From Comamonadaceae bacterium (lineage in GTDB: Bacteria; Pseudomonadota; Gammaproteobacteria; Burkholderiales; Burkholderiaceae_C), in assembly GCA_013823655.1 (NCBI GenBank), contig PNMN01000005.1:1-33920 (forward strand): a DNA stretch of 33,920 nucleotides. The letters are read 5' to 3'. Each line of letters starts with the position of its first letter. Position 1 is the first letter of the stretch. A program made the position numbers and the translations under genes. Under the pieces are notes generated by a model. That model was given only the letters and a program-made list of their open reading frames with translations, did no database searches and was not told the DNA's origin. Positions 9,452-19,032 of the stretch are shown here, piece after piece.

Positions 9452-12400
9452 TTATTCACCCACCTTGCGGGACGGTTGGGCAGGCAGAAAGAGTTCCTCC
9501 TCGATCAGCAAGCCATGGCAGCAGCCTTGCCTGGCCCACGCCTCCTGGAGTTGCTGGCGCACCGCCAGCAAGCGCTCGCGCGCCAGCCCTTCGCCCTCGC
9601 CTGCGGCCTGGTAGGCCAGCCGCAGCACCGAGGGCCGGGCCTGAAACTGCTCGGGCAGGGCGGAGAATTGCCGCACCCAGTCGGGTTTGAGCGTGGTCTG
9701 GCCGGGCTCGAACGCGGCGTCACTCATGTCCACGCGCACCACCTTGTGGATGGTGGCGCCGAAATTGAGCTTGCTCAGCTTGCCGCGGGTGAGTCGCACG
9801 TCGCGCGGGTTTTCGGTGGTCACGCGGTAGCCGGTGGGCAGGGTGCGTTCGTCGAGCTTCATGACGAAGTTGCTGCCCCGGTCGGCATCGGGTATGGCCG
9901 CGCAGGCGACATGGAACCGGCCTTCGGCATCGGTGTTCACCAGCCAGCCGCGCGCGGTGGCCAGGCGCACGCCGGGCAAGCCGGGCTCGCCCTCGTCCTG
10001 GTAGCCATTGGCGTTGCGGTCGTCGAACACCTTGCCAATCAGGTCCGAGCAGTCGAAGGTCGGGTCGGGGACCACCCGAACCACGGCGGTTGACAGGTTT
10101 GACACGGCATTCGAATGGGGCGGCGGCACCTGGTTGTTGAACGCCTGCGCCGTATTCACGTACTCACCCGGCTGCACGCCCGCGCCGACCACCAGAACCA
10201 GCTTCACCGTGCGCGTGACATTGGGCGCAAAGACCAGGCTGCTCCAAGTCAGCACGCGACCGTTGACGGTCGGTTCCGCCGCCACGCCATCGAGCGTGGC
10301 GCTGCCTGGCACGTATTTGAAGCCCGGTGGCAGCGTGTCGCGAATGTCGATGTGGGTCAGATTCGCCGCCAGCGTATTGCGCGCGGTGATCGTGTACGGC
10401 ACCAGCTGCCCCACGCTCACGTTGACCAGCGGCGTGGTCTTGATCAGCGCCAGCGCACCACCCAGCACCGGGTCGATGGGGATGTGGTTGTTGACCACGC
10501 CCACGCCCGAGAGCGTCAGGGCGAAGCTGAGGTAGTAGGTGGTGGCGTCGGCGCCGGTCGGGGCACCCGGCTGCGGCTGCATCGCAAACACGCTGCCCGG
10601 TGGCCCCGCCGGTGGCGTGAAGGGGCCTGCCTGTGGCGGGATGATGTTCGAAGGCGGCGGCAGATAGCCGCCGGGCTGCACCACCTGCAAGGTGTAGGTG
10701 GCATTGCCCGGACAGCCCGGGGGCGCCGGGTTGATCAGCAGGTACTGGTACGAGCCGGTGGCGCCGGTGGTCTGGGCATTGACGCCGCCCACCAGGCACG
10801 CATCAGCCACTTGCACGCCACCGGCCAGCAGCGTCACCACCGCGCCCGCCACCGGGGCGCGGGTCACCGAGTTGTACACCACACCCGCCGGGTCGAGCGG
10901 CAGGTTCTGTTGCAAGGTGGTGGTGCCGCTGGCCAGTTGCAGGGCCGTGATCACGCCGTTGCTGATCACGCCGTTGCGCGTTGGCGTGGGGTCGGCCGAT
11001 TGCGCAATGCCGTAGATCGCGCCGCTGGCGGGTTCGCGAAAGCGCACCGAGTAGTAGGTGGCAGGATTGCCCGGGGTGGACGGGAACAGGCCAGCCACGC
11101 TGTAGTTGCCACTGGCATCGGTGGTTGCCGTGCTCAGCACGGTGCCTGCGGCATTCAGCACTTCGACGATGAAGCCCTGCACCCGGTTGCTGATCAGGGG
11201 GTCGTTGTTCACCCGATCATGGTTGGCGTCCAGATACACCGTGCCGCTGACCGCAGACAGCGTGCCGGCGGCAAAGCTCACCGGCGTCGGATCGTTCTCG
11301 CCCGCGTCACCGGGGTTGCCGTTGCCGTTCGGGTCGGGGTTGCTGCCGTCGTCGGACGCATCGCTGGCAATCACCGGGCCAGCGGGCGTGGACGCCGTGG
11401 TGGCCAGCGCCTGGTTGTTTTGCACCGCAGAGGGCAAGGGGTTGGTGCCAAAGTCGATCTCGGTCGTGAAGCTGATGCTGCAGCGCTCACCCGGTTGCAG
11501 GTTCTGATTGCCCGCCAGCAGCCGGTTTTGCCCGCTGCCGGTGAAAGCCGCTGGTGCCACGTTGAGCACGGTGCCGGTGCAAGCCGACACCGCTGCCGCT
11601 GCGCTGATGCTGCGACTCTGCGCCGTCGGGAACGTGGCGAGCAGGTCATCCGTCACCTGCACGTTGGTCGCCGTCACGCTGGTGCTGAGGTTTTGCACCA
11701 CGATCGAATACGACACGCGGTAGCGCTTGTGGCCAACCTGCACCACACCCGTGACCGCTTTCGCCACGCCGATCACCTGCGCCGACAGGTTCACCACGGT
11801 GGGGGATGCGTCGTCGGTCGGGTCGCCGTTGCCGTTGGCGTCCGGGTTGGCGCCGTTGACGCTGTCGTCGCTGACGTTGCCGCCTGCGGGCGAGACGCCG
11901 GTGCCGGTGGCGGTGTTGTTGAACGGACCCGCCGTGGTGGGGAAGAAGCGCAGCGTGAATTGGATCTGGGCGCTCGATGGGTTGGCGCCAAAATTGGGCA
12001 GGCTGGAGCTCGCTGGCACCAGCAAAGCGCTGCCCGCACCGCTGCCGGTGAACACGCCCGCAGCCACTGGCGTGAGCGTGGCACCGTGGGTTTGCACCCC
12101 CACCACCGGGGCGCCAACGACCGTGTACTCGTTCGGCCCCGGAATGGCATTGGCGGTGTAGGTGCCAAATTGCGGCAGTGCGCCGTTGATCGCATCGGTG
12201 ATCTGCACATTCGCCAAGGGCGTCTGACCGGCATTGACCACGGTCAAAGTGAAGGGCACGCTGTAGCTGCCGTCACCGTGGTTGACCACCGCAGCGGCGG
12301 ACTTGGCCAGCCCGATGTGCGGAATCGGCACCGGCGTCGGGTCGTTCTCACCCGGCTCGTTGGCGTTGCGGTTGCCGTTCGGATCGGGGTTGCTGCCGTC

Positions 12401-12619
12401 GTCTGAACTGTCGGCGGCGGTACTGCCCGAGAACGCCCCGGTGCCGGTGCTGGTCGCCTGGTTGGTGTAGGCCTGCCCGGGCTGCGGAACAAAGCGAAAG
12501 CCAAATTCCAGCGTGCAGGTTCCATTGATCGGCAGTTGCGCGATGGACGCCGCCAGCGCGGCACCGGAACCATCAAAACCCGCATTCACCATGCCCGTTG
12601 CGCAAGCGCCCACAAACAC
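9452..12619 (-). CDS. C-terminal portion of giant DUF11/SdrD-B-like repeat protein (separated from the N-terminal portion by a frameshift)
   Basis: Continues the repeat register of the upstream ORF; GTG 'start' at 12619 lies inside a repeat; contains GKVFDDRNANGYQDEGEPGLPGV SdrD-B-like motif. Confidence 0.8.
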   Translation of the reverse strand: MFVGACATGMVNAGFDGSGAALAASIAQLPINGTCTLEFGFRFVPQPGQAYTNQATSTGTGAFSGSTAADSSDDGSNPDPNGNRNANEPGENDPTPVPIPHIGLAKSAAAVVNHGDGSYSVPFTLTVVNAGQTPLANVQITDAINGALPQFGTYTANAIPGPNEYTVVGAPVVGVQTHGATLTPVAAGVFTGSGAGSALLVPASSSLPNFGANPSSAQIQFTLRFFPTTAGPFNNTATGTGVSPAGGNVSDDSVNGANPDANGNGDPTDDASPTVVNLSAQVIGVAKAVTGVVQVGHKRYRVSYSIVVQNLSTSVTATNVQVTDDLLATFPTAQSRSISAAAAVSACTGTVLNVAPAAFTGSGQNRLLAGNQNLQPGERCSISFTTEIDFGTNPLPSAVQNNQALATTASTPAGPVIASDASDDGSNPDPNGNGNPGDAGENDPTPVSFAAGTLSAVSGTVYLDANHDRVNNDPLISNRVQGFIVEVLNAAGTVLSTATTDASGNYSVAGLFPSTPGNPATYYSVRFREPASGAIYGIAQSADPTPTRNGVISNGVITALQLASGTTTLQQNLPLDPAGVVYNSVTRAPVAGAVVTLLAGGVQVADACLVGGVNAQTTGATGSYQYLLINPAPPGCPGNATYTLQVVQPGGYLPPPSNIIPPQAGPFTPPAGPPGSVFAMQPQPGAPTGADATTYYLSFALTLSGVGVVNNHIPIDPVLGGALALIKTTPLVNVSVGQLVPYTITARNTLAANLTHIDIRDTLPPGFKYVPGSATLDGVAAEPTVNGRVLTWSSLVFAPNVTRTVKLVLVVGAGVQPGEYVNTAQAFNNQVPPPHSNAVSNLSTAVVRVVPDPTFDCSDLIGKVFDDRNANGYQDEGEPGLPGVRLATARGWLVNTDAEGRFHVACAAIPDADRGSNFVMKLDERTLPTGYRVTTENPRDVRLTRGKLSKLNFGATIHKVVRVDMSDAAFEPGQTTLKPDWVRQFSALPEQFQARPSVLRLAYQAAGEGEGLARERLLAVRQQLQEAWARQGCCHGLLIEEELFLPAQPSRKVGE

Positions 12620-15040
12620 CGGGGGCTCTGGATCGTGTACTGCCCCGCCACCAGCACCGCGCCCGCACCACCCGCCACGTGCGTGCCGAACCGGGGCACG
12701 GCACCGCTCATCAGATCACTGACGCTGACGTTGTTGAGTTCTTCGTTGCCCAGGTTCTGCACCGTCATGCGGAAGCTGCCGCTGTAGCTGCCATTGCCGT
12801 TCACCAGCAAACCGGACTGCAAAACCTTGGCGATGCCGATGGAGGCCGTGTGCGTGTAGCCCACCGGTGTGGGCGTGTTGTTGTTGGTCGGGTCGCCGTC
12901 GCTGTCGCTGTCTGCGTTGCTGCCGTTGTTCGACGTGTCGGTGACCGCACCCAGCGTGAACTCGCCCGTGCCAGCACCGGTGGCCACATTGCTGTAACCG
13001 CCCACCGGCGACGGACTTTGTGGACGGAAGCGCAGACTGAGGTCGAATTCACACGCCGCGCCCACTTCAAGGCGGCTCAGGCTGGCGATCTGGCTGTTGC
13101 CAGGCGCGCCGGTGAATCCCGGCGTCAGGGTGGCCACAGGGCAAGCCCCTTGAACCGTGGGCGCAGCCTCGATGGTGTATTCGCCGTTGTTCAGGCTGGC
13201 CGCTGGGCCACCGGCCACAAAACTGCCGAATGCCGGTGCCGCGCCCGCCACCAGATCCGACACCGTCACATTCAGCAGGGGCTCGGTGCCGAAGTTCTGC
13301 ACCCGGATGCGGAAGGGCACGCTCACGCTGCCGTTGGCATGGATGAGCTCGGCCATCGGCTTGGCTTTGGCCAGGCCAATGCGCGGGGTAAAGCTCAGGA
13401 GGACCCTGGTGGGGTCGTTCTCACCGGTCTCGTTGCCGATGCCGTTGTTGTTGGCATCCGGGTTGCTGCCGTCGTCCGACAAGTCGTTCGTGACCACACT
13501 GCTTTGCGCACCCGTGCCTGCTGCCTGTGCCTGGTTGAGGTAGGCGCCACCCACGGGCAGCGGCGGCAATGGACGAAAGCGAATGCTGACATTGACCGTG
13601 CAGCTCGCGTTCACCGAAAAACCGCTGATGTTGGCCAGCAAAGTGACCGCGTCGCCGTTGAAGGCGGCGTTGGCGCTGCCGCCTGCGCAGGCGCCACCAA
13701 AGGCGGGCGCCGTCTGCACGGTGTACTGCCCGGGGGCCAGCGCAGCCGCTGCGCCGCCGGTGACAAAGGTGCCAAAACTCGGCTTGGCGCCCGATAGCTG
13801 GTCTGTCACGGCAACGCCGTTCAACACTTCGCCCCCGGTGTTGCGCACCACCATCTGGAACGGAACCGTGAACGTGTCATCGCCATTCGCCGTGTGCGTT
13901 GTATTGACGCGCTTGGCGATCGCTACCCGCGGATAAGGCACTGGCGTCGGGTCGTTCTCGGTGGCTTCGCTGGCATTGCCGTTGCCGTTCGGATCGGGGT
14001 TGCTGCCGCTGTCTGAAAGGTCTGTGACCAACGCACCCGAGAAAGCGCCCGTGCCCGCCGCCAGCGCCTGGTTGGTGTAGATCGTCACCGCCCTGGGCAT
14101 GAAACGGTAGGTGAAGCCCATGGTGCACGATGCGGCCGGCTCCATGCCGGACATGCTGGCCACTTCAAGGCCACCCGCAGCGCCGCTGAAGCCCGCAGTC
14201 AAGGCGCCATTGGTGCACAGCCCCTCGAAAGCCGGCGCGGTCTGCAGCGTGTATTGGCCGCTGGCCAGCGTGGCCGCAGCCCCGCCCGACACAAAAACAC
14301 CAAACTGGCCGCCCGCCGCCGATGCCAGGGGGTCGGTCACCGCCACGTTGGACAGAGGCTCGTTGCCGACGTTGCGCACCAGCAACCGGATCGGCACCAC
14401 GATGCTGCCGTCGCTTTGCACCGAGACACCCGGGCTGATTTCTTTGGCGATGCCGATGGCGCTGTTGAATACCGGGTTCACCGGCGTCGGGTCGTTCTCA
14501 CCGGCCTCGTTGGCGCGGCCGTTGCCGTTCGCATCGGGGTTGCTGCCGTTGTCGGACAGGTCTTGCAATTGCGGCTGGGTCGCAGAGGTTTGCCCAGACA
14601 GCGCACCGGTGCCGATCACCGTGGCCTGGTTTTCGTAGCGACCACCGGAGGGCAACAGTGGCGGCCAAGGTGCCGTTGCCCGAACGCGGATGGCGATGTC
14701 GATCTGGCACGACGCGCCTGCCGCCAGCGCAAAGCCGCTGGCGACGTTGGTGTCGGCAGCGCCGTTGAACCCTGGGTTGAGTCCGCCGCAGGTGCCGCTG
14801 GGCGCGGTCAAACGGGTGTACTGGCCATTGAGCAGCGGATCGGTGGCCGGATTGGCCAGCGTGACGTGGGTGCCAAAGCGCGGCGCGGGCCCGGCCAGTG
14901 GGTCGGTCACGGTGATGCTGTTCAGTTCCTCGAGGCCGAGGTTGCGCACAAACAGGCGGAAGTTGACGTTGAAGCTGCCATCGGCGTTGATGCTGGGGCT
15001 GCCGGCAACAAGCTGCTTGGCAATGCCGATGCGCGCCTGC
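11270..15040 (-). repeat. Seven tandem ~540-bp coding repeats, each ending in an Asp/Asn-rich linker
   Basis: [GA][ILV]AK repeat starts near 15020, 14450, 13920, 13372, 12832, 12308 and 11768; linkers of type GSNPDPNGNGNxxExxENDPTPV. Confidence 0.85.
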
Positions 15041-18000
15041 GGGACTTCGGCAAAGAGGTAGCCGGTGGCGGCGGTGTTGGACGGCAGGGCGATGGCCGAA
15101 ATGACGTCGTTGACCGCGGTGCTGCCGCCAGCGCTGCCAGCGCTGTCGATGCCGTCCACCAGGTTTGTCTCGCTGACCGTGCCCTGGGTGATGGTGTAGC
15201 TGCCTTGGGGCACAAAGTTGAACACGAAGTTGCCGCTGGGGTCGCTGGGGTCTCTGGTGGCGCTGCGGTTGAGCGCCACGCCGTCAAAGGTGGTGCCGCT
15301 CAGCGTCAGGGGGACGCCATCGATGCCGGTGTCGCCCGCGTCCACCAGACCATTGTTGTTGAAGTCGCGGAACACGCGCCCGGCCAAGGAAGACGAGTTC
15401 ACCGTCACGCTGCCGCTGTTGCTGTTGTTGGCCGGGACGGTGTCGAGCGAACTGGTGGCGACGCTGGCGGTGTTGGTAAAGACCTGCGGGTAGCTGGTGA
15501 CCGTGGTCAACTCGACCGGTACGGTGATGTCGATCTCGGCACCGTTGCTGACCGTGCCCAGCGCACAAGTGAAGCTGGTGCTGCCCGCAGCGCCGGTACA
15601 CGTGGTGGTGCTGGCGCTGCCGGAAACGATGGCCACGGTGGGCGCGCCGGTGAGCACCATGTGGGCCGGCAGGTTGTCGGTGAGCACCACGTCGTCGGCT
15701 TCGGCCAGCCCGGCGCCGGTGTTGTTGCGCACCCGGATCACGAAGCTGAAGTCGTCGCGCAGGTTGACGGTGGCGGCAGACGGCGTTTTGCTCACCACCT
15801 GCATGTCGGCCTTGGTGCGCACCGTGGTGGTTTCGGTGACGCTGTTGTTGGCCGGGTTGCTGTCAAAGCCAGCCGCCACCTCGTCCGAACTCACGCTGGC
15901 GCTGTTGGTGCTCACGCCTTTGGCAACCCCCTGCATGGTGATGGTCAGGCTGCTGATTTGGGACGCCGCAAGGTAGGGAATCTGGCACACCAGGGTGCCG
16001 CCGATGTTGTCCACCGCAGGCACGCTGGAGCAGCTGCCGCCGCTGGGAACGGTGTGCGACTGAAAGCTCAGCCGGGTCGGTGGCAGGGTGTCGGTGATGA
16101 CGACGTTTTCTGCCGCCGACGGCCCCTGGTTGGTGACCGTGATGGTGTAGACCGTGTTGTCCCCAGCCGCCACCGGGTCAACACTGTCGGTTTTGTTGAT
16201 CAGCAGGTCGAGCGCGGGCGGGGTCACCGGCGTGCTCACCGTGGCGCTGTTGTTGCCAGTGTTGGTTTCCGCCGTGCTGGTGCTCACCACCACGCTGTTG
16301 GTCAGCGTGGTGTTCCGGGTGGCTGTGTTGGGGCGCACCACAATGGTCGCCGTTCGCTGCGCGTTGTTGGCAATGGTGCCGAAATTGCAGACCACCTGGT
16401 TGTTGCCTGGGCCGGTGGTGCTGTTGGCCGCAGGCGCGCTGCAGCTGCCGCTGGACGGCGCGACGGAAATGAAGGTGACGTTGCTGGGCAGGGTGTCGGT
16501 GATGGTGACCGCTGCTGCTTGCGACAGGCCGTTGTTGAGGTTGATTGCCGTGACCACATAGGTCAGGTTCTGACCTGCGGGCACGTTGACTGGTGTGGCT
16601 GTTTTGGTGACGGTGACATCCGCGCGCGGATCCACCATGCTCGACACCGACGCAACACGGTCGATCGAATCGGGATCCGCCGTATCGTGCGAATTCACGT
16701 ACACCCAGTTACTGCGGCTGCCGCCGTTGCCGCCGGGGCGCACCTGCACGGTAATCACGGGACAATTCGATCCGACAGTACAGACGGGGATGCTGGTGAA
16801 GTTGCAACTCAAGTCGCGGCCTGTGGCGCCACTGGCTGTTGTCGAGCAGCTGCCTCCCGTGGACACCCCCGCACTGATGGTTTGCCCAACATACCCCGCC
16901 CCGGTGGGAGCGACGCTGCTGTTCATCAAGCCGGTCAGGCTGTCGGACAACGCGACCGTAGTGGCAGTCTGCGGACCGGCGTTGACAATTTCCAGCGTGT
17001 ACGTCAGCACCTCCCCGGCAGCGACGGTGGTGGGAGAGACCGATTTCAGCACGGACAGATCAGCTGCGTTGGCAGGCGCGCTACTGGTCACCGCATAGGT
17101 CTCAACGTCGTTGGCGGAATTGGTATCTGCAATGTTGGCGTCGGGCGAGCTCACCGTCATGCGGTTGTTGATGCTGCCGGTCCCCGTGGCCGTGGTGTTC
17201 AGCACCACAGCGGGCGAGGTCGCACCCACCCCGAGCGGCGCGCCCGCGGTGTAGCTGCGATTGCAGGTGATGGTGGCCGGGCCGGTGACCGGCGCAGCGG
17301 GCAGGCAAGCCCAGCCGTTGAGGCTGTAGCTGTCAACCCGCAACCCGGCAGGCAGATCGTCGGTCATCACCAGGGTGCCGTGGAAAGCCGCCGTGCCGAT
17401 ATTGGACGCGCTGATGTTGTAAACGTAGCTGCTGCCCACCACCACCAGCGCCGGGCTGGGGCCGGACTTGTGGGCGCGCAGATCGACCGTGGGCGCCAGA
17501 ATGGTGGCACCGCCGTCGCTGGCGCTGTTGTTGGCCGGGTTCGGGTCGGTCGGGCTGGTGGCAGCGATGCTGGCGCTGTTGATGACAGGGTTGGGGCTGC
17601 CCGGGCTGGCGGCGGTGACCGGGATGACGATGTTGCCCAAGGCCACGTTGTTGCCGGCCACGCTGCCAGCCGCCCGGGTGCAGGTGACGGTTTGCCCGGC
17701 CACGGAGCAGGCCCAGCCGTTTTGCGAGGGCAGCACCGCGCCCACGGTGTAGTTGTCCGGCACCACGTCGGTGATGGTCAAGCCGCTGGGCACGTCGCCG
17801 GTGTAGCGGGGGTCTAGGGTGAAGCTGGCGGCCTGCCCGACCAGCAGGTTGCCGCCGGGTGCGCGGCTTTTGCTGATGCGCACATCGCTGCCCGCCGTCA
17901 CGCTGGTGTTGAACACGGCGGTGTTGTTGCCAGCCACCGGGTCGAGCGGCGCCGTGGAAGCCACGCTGCCCGACGGCGTGATGGTGGAGCCCGCTGCCAC

Positions 18001-18723
18001 CGCAATCTGGCCGCTGAAAGTCCGCGTGACCGTGGCGCCGACGGCCAGCGGACCGGCGATGGTGCAGGCGTTGGGGCTGGAAATGGTACAGCCGGGCGCG
18101 CTGATGTTGTACAGACCGGCGGGCGCAGGAAAAGTCAGCGTCAGGTTGCCTGCGGGGTTGGGCCCGATGTTGCGCGCGCTGAAGGTGTAAGAGGCCACAC
18201 TGCCCGACTGGGCGCTGGCCGGTCCGGCCAGGGTGAGTTCAATGTCGGCACCGGCGTTCACGGTGGTGGACTGGTTGGCCACGTTGTTGCTGCTGTCGGC
18301 GTCTCCGGTCACCGGCACACTGGCGCCCAGGACCACAGTGCCCTGCGCGCTGGTGCGAACCCTGACCAGCACCGTTGCATTGTCGCCAGCCACGCCCGCA
18401 ACCGACAGAGCGGGCACGTTGCAAGTCACCGGCCCGGCGCCGGAGCAAGTCATGCCGCTGGCACTGACGAAGCTGGTGGTGGCCGGAATGCTCAGGGTCA
18501 GCGTGGTCGCCGGTGCGGGATCCGTGCCGTTGTTCCCCACCCTGACGCTGTAGACGATGTCACCACCGGCCGGTATCGGGTCGTATCCGGTGTCGCTGTT
18601 GTTGACCACCCAATCCACACTGGCCCAGGCCATGCCTGGCAGCAACAGGCCGACCACGGCACTCAGCACAGCACTGCGAGCAAAACGCAAGGCACGCGAG
18701 CGGGCGGAGAAATGGGTCGGCAT
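12586..18723 (-). CDS. N-terminal portion of giant DUF11 repeat protein, with signal peptide
   Basis: Start MPTHFSARSRALRFARSAVLSAVVGLLLPGMAWA at 18723 with AGGAG 7 nt upstream; about 8 DUF11-like repeats, SdrD-B-like GRVFRDFNNNGLVDAGDTGIDGV, then tandem ~540-bp repeats. Confidence 0.85.
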   Translation of the reverse strand: MPTHFSARSRALRFARSAVLSAVVGLLLPGMAWASVDWVVNNSDTGYDPIPAGGDIVYSVRVGNNGTDPAPATTLTLSIPATTSFVSASGMTCSGAGPVTCNVPALSVAGVAGDNATVLVRVRTSAQGTVVLGASVPVTGDADSSNNVANQSTTVNAGADIELTLAGPASAQSGSVASYTFSARNIGPNPAGNLTLTFPAPAGLYNISAPGCTISSPNACTIAGPLAVGATVTRTFSGQIAVAAGSTITPSGSVASTAPLDPVAGNNTAVFNTSVTAGSDVRISKSRAPGGNLLVGQAASFTLDPRYTGDVPSGLTITDVVPDNYTVGAVLPSQNGWACSVAGQTVTCTRAAGSVAGNNVALGNIVIPVTAASPGSPNPVINSASIAATSPTDPNPANNSASDGGATILAPTVDLRAHKSGPSPALVVVGSSYVYNISASNIGTAAFHGTLVMTDDLPAGLRVDSYSLNGWACLPAAPVTGPATITCNRSYTAGAPLGVGATSPAVVLNTTATGTGSINNRMTVSSPDANIADTNSANDVETYAVTSSAPANAADLSVLKSVSPTTVAAGEVLTYTLEIVNAGPQTATTVALSDSLTGLMNSSVAPTGAGYVGQTISAGVSTGGSCSTTASGATGRDLSCNFTSIPVCTVGSNCPVITVQVRPGGNGGSRSNWVYVNSHDTADPDSIDRVASVSSMVDPRADVTVTKTATPVNVPAGQNLTYVVTAINLNNGLSQAAAVTITDTLPSNVTFISVAPSSGSCSAPAANSTTGPGNNQVVCNFGTIANNAQRTATIVVRPNTATRNTTLTNSVVVSTSTAETNTGNNSATVSTPVTPPALDLLINKTDSVDPVAAGDNTVYTITVTNQGPSAAENVVITDTLPPTRLSFQSHTVPSGGSCSSVPAVDNIGGTLVCQIPYLAASQISSLTITMQGVAKGVSTNSASVSSDEVAAGFDSNPANNSVTETTTVRTKADMQVVSKTPSAATVNLRDDFSFVIRVRNNTGAGLAEADDVVLTDNLPAHMVLTGAPTVAIVSGSASTTTCTGAAGSTSFTCALGTVSNGAEIDITVPVELTTVTSYPQVFTNTASVATSSLDTVPANNSNSGSVTVNSSSLAGRVFRDFNNNGLVDAGDTGIDGVPLTLSGTTFDGVALNRSATRDPSDPSGNFVFNFVPQGSYTITQGTVSETNLVDGIDSAGSAGGSTAVNDVISAIALPSNTAATGYLFAEVPQARIGIAKQLVAGSPSINADGSFNVNFRLFVRNLGLEELNSITVTDPLAGPAPRFGTHVTLANPATDPLLNGQYTRLTAPSGTCGGLNPGFNGAADTNVASGFALAAGASCQIDIAIRVRATAPWPPLLPSGGRYENQATVIGTGALSGQTSATQPQLQDLSDNGSNPDANGNGRANEAGENDPTPVNPVFNSAIGIAKEISPGVSVQSDGSIVVPIRLLVRNVGNEPLSNVAVTDPLASAAGGQFGVFVSGGAAATLASGQYTLQTAPAFEGLCTNGALTAGFSGAAGGLEVASMSGMEPAASCTMGFTYRFMPRAVTIYTNQALAAGTGAFSGALVTDLSDSGSNPDPNGNGNASEATENDPTPVPYPRVAIAKRVNTTHTANGDDTFTVPFQMVVRNTGGEVLNGVAVTDQLSGAKPSFGTFVTGGAAAALAPGQYTVQTAPAFGGACAGGSANAAFNGDAVTLLANISGFSVNASCTVNVSIRFRPLPPLPVGGAYLNQAQAAGTGAQSSVVTNDLSDDGSNPDANNNGIGNETGENDPTRVLLSFTPRIGLAKAKPMAELIHANGSVSVPFRIRVQNFGTEPLLNVTVSDLVAGAAPAFGSFVAGGPAASLNNGEYTIEAAPTVQGACPVATLTPGFTGAPGNSQIASLSRLEVGAACEFDLSLRFRPQSPSPVGGYSNVATGAGTGEFTLGAVTDTSNNGSNADSDSDGDPTNNNTPTPVGYTHTASIGIAKVLQSGLLVNGNGSYSGSFRMTVQNLGNEELNNVSVSDLMSGAVPRFGTHVAGGAGAVLVAGQYTIQSPRCLWALAQRAW

Positions 18724-18958
18724 GTGGATGCTCCTGGTCATGGTTGCTTTTGCCTGTGGCGCAGGTTGGTATTCGTTCATCGGCGCGCACCGGATTCTAA
18801 GTAACAAAAAGTCACTCAAAATGCAGAAATCGCGCTGAAACCACAGCAAGGCAGCAGTCCGTGAACAATTCACACTTGCTGGCGGCAAAAAGTGCGTCAA
18901 GGCGTTGCGCCCAGGCACCACACCACCATTGCTCCAGCCCTGTGAAGTCTTTGGTCCC

Positions 18959-19032
18959 GTTCGGGCTGAGCCTGTCGAAGCCCTTCGACAGGCTCAGGGC
19001 GAACGGCTGATACGGCTCAGGGCGAACGGCTG
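18959..19032. repeat. REP/REPIN-like palindrome with duplicated tail
   Basis: GTTCGGGCTGAGCCTGTCGAAG-CC-CTTCGACAGGCTCAGGGCGAAC: 22-bp arms, 2 mismatches; GGCTCAGGGCGAACGGCTG directly repeated at 18991-19009 and 19014-19032. Confidence 0.85.

Noticed and set aside
10115-12406. 763-aa plus-strand ORF opposite the giant gene's C-terminal part
   Set aside because: Mirror of the repeats on the coding strand; no start context or domain support.
9452-12619. Second DUF11 protein as an independent gene starting at GTG 12619
   Set aside because: The start falls inside a repeat unit and the repeat register is restored by one base, so it is the continuation of the upstream gene.
14254-17817. 1187-aa plus-strand ORF antisense to the giant repeat gene
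   Set aside because: Low-complexity His/Gly/Arg/Val-rich translation with no domain signal; typical stop-free antisense frame in high-GC repetitive coding DNA.
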